NCBI RefSeq assembly: GCF_021462225.1
Contig: NC_061808.1
Span: 23,101,119-23,165,118, forward strand
Direction: 5' to 3'
From: Girardinichthys multiradiatus
Taxonomy: Eukaryota; Chordata; Actinopteri; Cyprinodontiformes; Goodeidae
DNA: 64,000 nucleotides
Under the pieces are notes generated by a model. That model saw nothing but the letters and a program-made list of their open reading frames with translations, searched no databases and was not told where the DNA came from. Positions 52,892 to 64,000 of the stretch are shown piece by piece (position 1 is the stretch's first letter; each line of letters begins with the position of its first letter). A program made the translations under genes and the position numbers.

Positions 52892-54690
52892 CTATACTTT
52901 CATTAGATGTGGTGTCATGGTTTTGGTATACCATTACTATTAAACCTGGAAAATTATAGTGACAATGGAAAATAATGATCAGTTGTCTCTACCTGAGTAG
53001 GTTAAAACACAGCAGCAGCATTGGCAAACATCACAGTATGGAAGTTCACAAAACACAATAAAGTAATTTTGTTAAATGTTGCATTTCTTAAATTTCCAAA
53101 CATTACATTTGCTAATTAAATAAAAAATTTAAGCAATGCGTCAAGCAGCTGTGGGTCCTGACTGGAAGCAACAGTTCTTTAAAGAAAAGGAAAACTAAAT
53201 CCGGGAGCAAGGACGCATTTCCAGATTCCTTGACTGCATTCAAAATAGGAAAAGACAGCACGTAAAATCTGCTGTGGCAATGAAAAAGAAATTACGAATT
53301 TCCTCAGCGTAAATAACACTGATTGGGGGTGTTTGGTTGCAACCCTTTGCATTATTTTCAGGTTGCTTCCTGAGACTTTGAGTCATCCGTGTGAGCCAGA
53401 GCAGAACGAAAGGAGCGATGCGTGAGAAAAACCTTTGGCCCTCGCTGGCATGTTCTGCATTTTTTAATCAAGGAGGAAATAGGAACTGATGTCACTGGGT
53501 CACAAACAGGATGCTGTGATTATAACACAATGAAAATGCCTGGCTATGTTATGGACACCCAGAGGCCAAAGAGTAGAGCCCTAGAAAGTGCAAATGAGAG
53601 GGGGGGGTGTGTGTGTCTGCTGATTGGTATGGGGTTGGTGACCATGGGAAGAAACTCCTGAGAGCTATCAGGGTAGGTCAGGTGGCAGAGCAAAGCATGA
53701 GGTGCTTTAACTGGATAATTAATCATTGCGATGACATCTATGTTTTTCTCTGAGCAGAGCAGGAAGTTCCCTTTTCCAAGCATTTTTTTGCTGTAATTTT
53801 ATAATCTCATAGATGAGGATGCCCAGGTCAAACCGCTGACAGGATGCATGCAAGGAAAAAAACAGATTCTCTGCAGAGTGTTGATTGCTGCTGATTAGTG
53901 GGTGTTGACTGTGACAGGATCTCTGTTAATTGGAGGCAGAAGACATCTTTATAATCTGGATGAGCAATTAAAAATAAAACAAGATAGTGGTCCTTTAAAC
54001 ATCATTCTGTTGGAGCTGTCTAGCTTGATCGGATTGTTCTGACAACTATTCTAAAGTAGAAATCTTTTTATTTATGTGGATGTCTCCCAGATTCACTGAC
54101 TCCCATCTGGTTTCACCCTCCCCTCTGATGACGTGGGGGACCCGTGCCAGCCTCCCCCCAGCTTTGTTTGCTGGAGTGGGTGGTATAGAAATGGGCATTG
54201 AAATATTGCTCCTAACCCTGCGGGGGAAACAAGCAGTTGCGGAGCCTGCAAGAGCCTGAGTGTGTTTTTTTTCTTTTTTTTTTTATGGGAGGAGGTCTGT
54301 GCAGTGTGGGTCATGCACACGGGGTGAGAGGCATGGCATATGCTGCTGTTTTTATGGCACTGCAGACTCCCTCTACGAGCTCCCCCACACGGCATCTGTT
54401 TGGCTGGCTGTGTGTCTGCGCATGGATGCGTGTACGAGCATTATGAGAGGGGTGAGGGGCTTGAGGTTCCCCTTTGCCCCACGCTTTGGCTTTGTTTCAC
54501 CATTTCCAGCTCGAGGGGGTGGTTTCCCTGGAAACGGATTTGAATTTCAAGCCAATTTAAGAGCCCGAGAGGGAGAGAGCGAGAGAGAGCTCGCAAGCAA
54601 GTGTGTGAGTGAGCGGGGTGGGAGCCAAAAGCGTTTCCAGGAATTACTCGAGGTAGTGATGCTACAACCAAGGAAGCTTTTTGTCTCTGT
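52892..54690. other. Intergenic spacer between chac1 upstream region and LINE relic
   Basis: Mixed-composition sequence. 54070-54620 is more GC-rich and contains overlapping open frames on both strands with no recognisable protein motif. A GA-rich stretch lies at 54565-54600. No RNA gene was recognised. Confidence 0.45.
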
Positions 54691-54699
54691 GTGACCTAG

Positions 54700-56458
54700 T
54701 CCTTGTGTGTGTGCTATGCTAGTCCTGCTGGACCTCAATGCTGAATCTGACACACAGCCACTTCTTAGTGAGACCTAAATATCTAATTGTGATTAAAGGT
54801 TCTACATTGCTGTGGTTTAAAATATATCAATCTTATAGATTTCAGTTTGTTCTCATTGATAATGCGTCCTCCACATTCACCAGGATCGGTTATGGTGTTC
54901 CACTAGGTGCTAGGCTAGGTCTGGTTTTGTTCTTCCATTAACGGGAATGCACATTGGGAATGTCACAGAGAATCTTTTAAATTTACGTACCTCAGTCAGA
55001 GCCTTTAACATACACTGGATGTGACTCGCTGAAGTGTGCAGGGACAAATAGGATCACCGGACTTCAGCCCTGGAAAGTTTCATCAGAAGCAGCAACCCTT
55101 CTGAGTGGAACCAGTTCGAAAAGGATCGGTGGGCGTTGTACCATGGTGATGTAGGCCACCGACTAGTTGCAGCTGGTGTGTGTTTTTTAATAAAAACTAT
55201 AAGGGGCACGTTTTTCATAGACAGTGACACATCAGTTTCAACTGCTACGGTGATGTCACCCTGCTTTATTTATACATGAAGCCAGATGTTTCTGATCAGG
55301 TGCTTGGCCTGTAAGTATGTCTTAGACATATAAAGTACAGGATAACAAATAAAATCATACTCTTGAACTCTGACAAAGCCAAAATTGTTGATCTCTGCCC
55401 TAAACATTTTGCAGCCAACCATATATTCAGTTTTCACAGGTTTTCTATGGCATCCATGCCACTGTTAAGAACCTTGTAGTCATTCTTGATCATAACCTTT
55501 GCTTTTCAACAAAGATTAAACCAGTATCTAAAGATACCTTTGTCTACCTGTGCAATATCTAAAATATCAGGTATCTTGTTCTGTGAAGTAATACAAGAAA
55601 AAAACAACTGGTGCATACATTTGTAATTTGCAGACTTGACAACTGCAGTGCAATTTTAGCAAGGACAAGAGTAGGGGGTATTTAGGCAATTAGATACTTT
55701 GGAATAAATATATTCTTTGTTAGATTAGATTCCTGGTGTGCACAATCTGATAAGCTTTTTCATACAAAGCTGGAAACTTTCTTTCATCCAACCAGGTTGC
55801 AGAGGTAGCAGGTCTAACCCTTTTCCACAAATACACTCCAGTTTAATCCACAGATGTTCCCAGGCCAAACGGAATATATAGTCCCTTCAATTAGTTTTGG
55901 GTCTGGGCCAGGCGAGTGGCTCAACTCCTAGCTTTCTCTAAGGATAAGTTGTGCTATTCTATATTAGAAGCTTATTTTAGCTGCTTATATCCAGGATATT
56001 GTTCTTTTGTTCATGATGATCATCACATGACCATATGTGACAGACCAGTAAAAAAGATTTTCAGGTTTTATCTGCTCATTTTTCACCATGACAGACCAGC
56101 CTGCATTACAGCACACACAGCCTCAATGGATCTATCCATCTCCTGCTCCATCCTGCCAAACCTTGTGATCAAGGCGTCACCAAGATCCTTGAACTTCTGC
56201 TATAAGTGGAAACTGAAGATGAAATCTTACCTATTTGAGAGAGCTTCTCTCTAGCATTTATTCATTCCGATTGCACTTTTTAATGAGCTGCCTGTATTGT
56301 ACATGTTTGTTTTATTTTAGGGATGTCAAACCTATCTTTCCAATTGCTTTTAAGTTTTTTTGTTCACAAATTGTTCTTCCTGTATACAGTTTTTAATCTT
56401 GACTCCTATTTTAATTTTAGCACTAAGTTTCACTTGTGTTTAGAAAGTGCTATAAAAT
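54700..56458 (+). mobile_element. L2-like LINE relic
   Basis: In broken frames the plus strand shows the RT core: LVLLDLNAESDT near 54718, YGVPLGARLGLVLF near 54890 (the GVPQGSxLGPLLF motif), a DDTQLYLY-like YGDVTLLYLYM near 55245, NLVVILDHNL near 55470 and KLKMKSYLFERASL near 56220. The 3' end TTTAGAAAGTGCTATAAAAT at 56440 resembles L2 tails. Very old; frames are interrupted throughout. Confidence 0.75.
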
Positions 56459-56613
56459 GTGAGTGGAGGGAAAGAGCTGACTTTCACTACTCAAAAACTT
56501 AAAAACCAGATATAAATAAACACACGACACATCACATCATCGTTTCTTCTCAACGTCATTATTTAAAAGCACCACAAAAATAATTGTCTTTTTTCCATTT
56601 AGTGACAAACAGT

Positions 56614-56619
56614 TTTATT
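56614..56619 (-). promoter_or_regulatory. dll4: dll4 candidate polyadenylation signal
   Basis: TTTATT on plus is AATAAA on the dll4 strand, about 1.15 kb after the stop codon. The intervening sequence (56620-57767) would be the 3' UTR. Other hexamers could be used. Confidence 0.45.
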
Positions 56620-57688
56620 CTTCAGAAGTTTGGTCCTTATAAATATGCATTATATACAAAATAATATTATAAAACATATAAAGAGCAGTGTCATATTTAA
56701 ATTAAACTCTGAAAATAATCATTTAAAAAAATTACATTATTGGTTTTTCTACTTTTTTGAAATTTACTATAGGCAGGCAGTGGTGTGACAGTCTCTTCTT
56801 TCTCCTTTTAAGTCTCAGTTATTTTTGTTTTCCAGTTAGCCTGCATAAGAAACACATTCATATGCACACTTTCTCTGGGATTTTGCTGGCACTGCACTGA
56901 CTGTTGGGCTCCTGTGGTGTTTCTCTTCAAATCCCTGTTGATTAAAAAGTGTTCTCTTTTTTCCATTCTTGGTTTTTTTTTATGGTAGTGCAAATGAACA
57001 AAGAACAAGGGCACAAGTTTAGCATTGAAACGCCCTCTTTTAAGGCTTCTGTAGTGAATTTGGGCTGCATACAATCCCCACCCTTGCACTGACCAAGTTC
57101 AACCAGTCATTTGTTTTAACGTGATGAGCAGCTGAGGGATATTTTCGCATATTTGTAGCTCTCATTGTTGCTGAAGTTGGACTGGGCCAGCGGGTGAGTT
57201 CACTCCTTTCGACCCTGAGTCTTGCATAGCAGGCAAAGCTGGCAGAAGTGATTGTTGGGGAAGGAGAAATGGGGGGTTGGGGTGATTTGGAGAGTCAGAT
57301 CATAGGCACCTTTTTTCTGATTGGTTGGCTTTCAAAGTCATCATGATTATCAAACAATGCCAGGTCAGATATGAGGGGCAAATATCCATCTTTCTTCTCC
57401 TTTTGCCATCCAGGTTGGCTGAGATTCTAAACGAGCATGTCCCAGATGCTTTGTCCGTCTGCAAACAGCATCTGGTCGATCTTATTTGCCTTCCATCCTT
57501 TGTGAAAGGTCCTTTATTGTACACAGTTTGCATACAAACACTTGGCCAACATTAGGTTTATCAGCTCTGTCCCCTCCTGTTCTGTTTCGATTTCTTTTCA
57601 GGGCAGATGTCTCGGCCCTCAACTGATTTTCAGTGTTCCAGAGGTGCGGCGAGCATCTAAAACAATCCCCGGACTCCTCTCGGCATTT

Positions 57689-57696
57689 TGTAAACA
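57689..57696 (-). promoter_or_regulatory. dll4: miR-30 seed match (8-mer) in dll4 3' UTR
   Basis: The plus strand is TGTAAACA, so the dll4 mRNA reads TGTTTACA: the perfect 8-mer target of the miR-30 family, 72 nt after the stop codon. miR-30 repression of DLL4 is established in vertebrate endothelium. Use of this site here is inferred. Confidence 0.6.
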
Positions 57697-57767
57697 ATCC
57701 AGAACATTACATTCTGCCTCGATTGTGTCTCAGTCTTGCGTCCAAAACTTCTCTGACCCCACGCAGT

Positions 57768-62414
<4,647 letters not shown>

Positions 62415-64000
62415 CTACAGTTAAAAGAAAAACACAAAGATAAGTGACTTATCTTAAAATAAGCGTTGAGACACGGAGCTGAAAAATACAAATGCTTAAA
62501 AATAACTGTTAGCTTGTAAAGATGTCAGATAATACTTTAACGCTCCACAATAACAACCATGAAGGCTAAAGAGCTAGTAATTTCTCGAAATAGCCCACTC
62601 TGAGAGTATGCTGAAGTACATGAGGCTTTAGTCTGTCTCAACTTTGGTCATTTGATCTAAACCTGTCCGCCAAACCGTACCCACAGCTGGCCCTGAAAGG
62701 GAGAGCTGGGACGGTGGGGGTATGTGGCGAGTGGGCCGGGCTGATAGTTTGTTTGTCCTGTTTTAAGTGTACAGGTCTTGCATGACACTGATTCGCGGGA
62801 CAACATATCAGGCGGCAGACAGTAAAGCGGCCCGCTTTAAGTCCGGAACAGATGCTTGCTCTCAATAGCAGACAGCTGTCACTATTGTTGTTTGTGGTCC
62901 GCCGCAACCATATTTGCAGCTGCTACTGCCGAGCGCCCAACAATGCAAGGGGCTAAACATCGGTGGCGCGTGGCGGGTAATAATGCCACGATTAACCTTG
63001 GCGCGTGCTGTCGCCCGGACTCCTCCTATCGATGCTCGCGCGCCCCCTCCTCCTTCTTTCCTGCCTGCGGATTATGTTACCGGGCACGCGCGCACACATT
63101 GCTCCCTGAAGGGGGAAATTATGTTTACTGAACCCGAATTCACTTCAAAAGGTCTTTTACACTAACAGCAAATTCGCAAATAAATGATTTAATTGTAGTA
63201 TTCAGCTGATATTGAGGCTAGGAAAAGCTGACTGTAAAGTCAAGCTTCTGTTTTAATTTGTGATAAAAAAATAAAAAAATAAAAATGTTCTAGAGCCGGT
63301 TCACCACTATATGGGGCCCTAAACATCATTTGGGGGGTTCCAGCAATCAAGGCTGCTCAATTAATAGTTACAGTCCAAAACTGTATGTAGCCCAATGAAG
63401 AACTTGATTTGGAGGATCATTCAGTTAAGACCATTAACCACAAGCCCTCACGACACCCCTGATGCCCCTTTTAAGTTTTTCATGCCTGATTGTTTGGATA
63501 TTGTGCATCAAAAAATACATTTTATTGTAAAGTCAGCAATTACATAGTTTCTTTTTCCTTAACTCACATTTTAAAATAAATAAATAGCAGTAAATAAGTT
63601 GTGAAGACAATGTCAGTTCTCTGATTTACTCAGTTTGCCGTAAAGCTGATTTTCAGAATACTATTATTGAATAATTAACTGAATAAATCATGATTTTTAT
63701 TATATCTTTCAAACTACAAATAATTCTTCTTTGTACGACTACAACTAATACATTTCCAAGTTTTTTAAAATCCGAAATAAATACAAATTTTAAAGAATTT
63801 TCTAATAATTTTAATTGCTATTCAAAAACCTGCAAAGCAAATTCAAAAGCAGTTCCATTCTTTATAAATGCAACTACAACAGAACGTTTGACATTTCTAT
63901 CTCTATGTCAGAAGTCCAGTGTGCTTGGGGGTCCCCTGCATGCCTGGGGCTTAGTACCCTTGTGCCTTGGGGTGTCTCTGTTTTTAGCATACATGTTTAA
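62415..64000 (-). other. dll4: dll4 intron 4 (partial)
   Basis: No DSL, MNNL or signal-peptide exon is found here on the minus strand, so exons 1-4 lie beyond 64000. The left third holds a CpG-dense block (about 62640-63110). The right part (63130-64000) is AT-rich with no recognised feature. Confidence 0.6.
62640..63110. promoter_or_regulatory. CpG-dense block in dll4 intron 4
   Basis: CpG is frequent (for example GCGCGTGCTGTCGCCCGGAC and GATGCTCGCGCGCCCCC) against AT-rich flanks. It contains an ETS-type CCGGAA at 62843-62848, a Sox-type ATTGTT at 62884-62889 and a Runx-type TGTGGT at 62893-62898. No coding frame with family motifs. Candidate intronic CpG island or enhancer; inference only. 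Confidence 0.45.

Larger units (their letters stand above)
56600..57767 (-). other. dll4: dll4 3' UTR (probable extent)
   Basis: Sequence between the two-codon last exon and the AATAAA at 56619-56614. No transposon was recognised and the composition is uneven but complex. It contains a miR-30 8-mer match at 57689-57696. Confidence 0.55.

Noticed and set aside
54260..54694. 144-codon plus-strand open frame between chac1 and dll4
   Set aside because: Open frames also overlap it on the opposite strand, with no protein family resemblance. Explained by higher GC and GA-rich repeats.

Overview
The window is vertebrate nuclear DNA, almost certainly from a teleost fish. It holds intron-rich genes with GT-AG junctions and clear vertebrate orthologues. 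The introns and spacers carry many decayed Tc1/mariner copies, LINE fragments and tRNA-derived SINEs of types common in fish. I cannot name the species.

Three protein-coding genes are present. (1) ino80 (+ strand, 1-42126), the catalytic ATPase of the INO80 chromatin remodeller. It enters from the left edge and runs through 32 coding exons to its stop. The joined exons give 1432 codons plus a stop with every junction in phase; only the first roughly 150 residues appear to lie outside. (2) chac1 (- strand, 46698-45631), a gamma-glutamylcyclotransferase that degrades glutathione: three exons, 196 residues. (3) dll4 (- strand, 62414-57768), the Notch ligand Delta-like 4. Seven exons are visible, from the first EGF repeat to the PDZ-ligand tail; the signal peptide, MNNL and DSL exons lie beyond the right edge. 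The same trio, DLL4-CHAC1-INO80, sits side by side on human chromosome 15q15, so this is conserved microsynteny. chac1 and dll4 point the same way, and ino80 converges on chac1 tail to tail.

Layout: 1-15.5 kb is ino80 from the N-terminal basic region and DBINO domain through ATPase lobe 1 and into the INO80-specific insertion. 15.5-27.9 kb is one 12.3 kb intron full of transposon remains. 27.9-42.1 kb holds lobe 2 and the C-terminal tail, with SINEs, a LINE fragment, hAT-like and Sleeping-Beauty-like fragments in the introns. 42.1-45.3 kb is ino80 3' UTR and the convergent spacer. 45.3-47.6 kb is chac1 and its upstream region, with several ATF4/CRE-like motifs. 47.6-56.6 kb is repeat-rich spacer, including a nearly intact 1.56 kb Tc1/mariner element (51327-52889) and an L2-like LINE relic. 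56.6-62.4 kb is dll4. 62.4-64 kb is dll4 intron 4 with a CpG-dense block.

The genes do not form a pathway or operon. INO80 is a nuclear remodeller, ChaC1 a cytosolic stress enzyme, and Dll4 an endothelial membrane ligand. Human ChaC1 has also been reported to inhibit Notch maturation. I found no previously undescribed system. The best leads are an apparent one-base insertion in dll4 exon 5, a miR-30 8-mer match just after the dll4 stop codon, the ATF4-type motifs upstream of chac1, the CpG-dense intronic block, and the young transposon.
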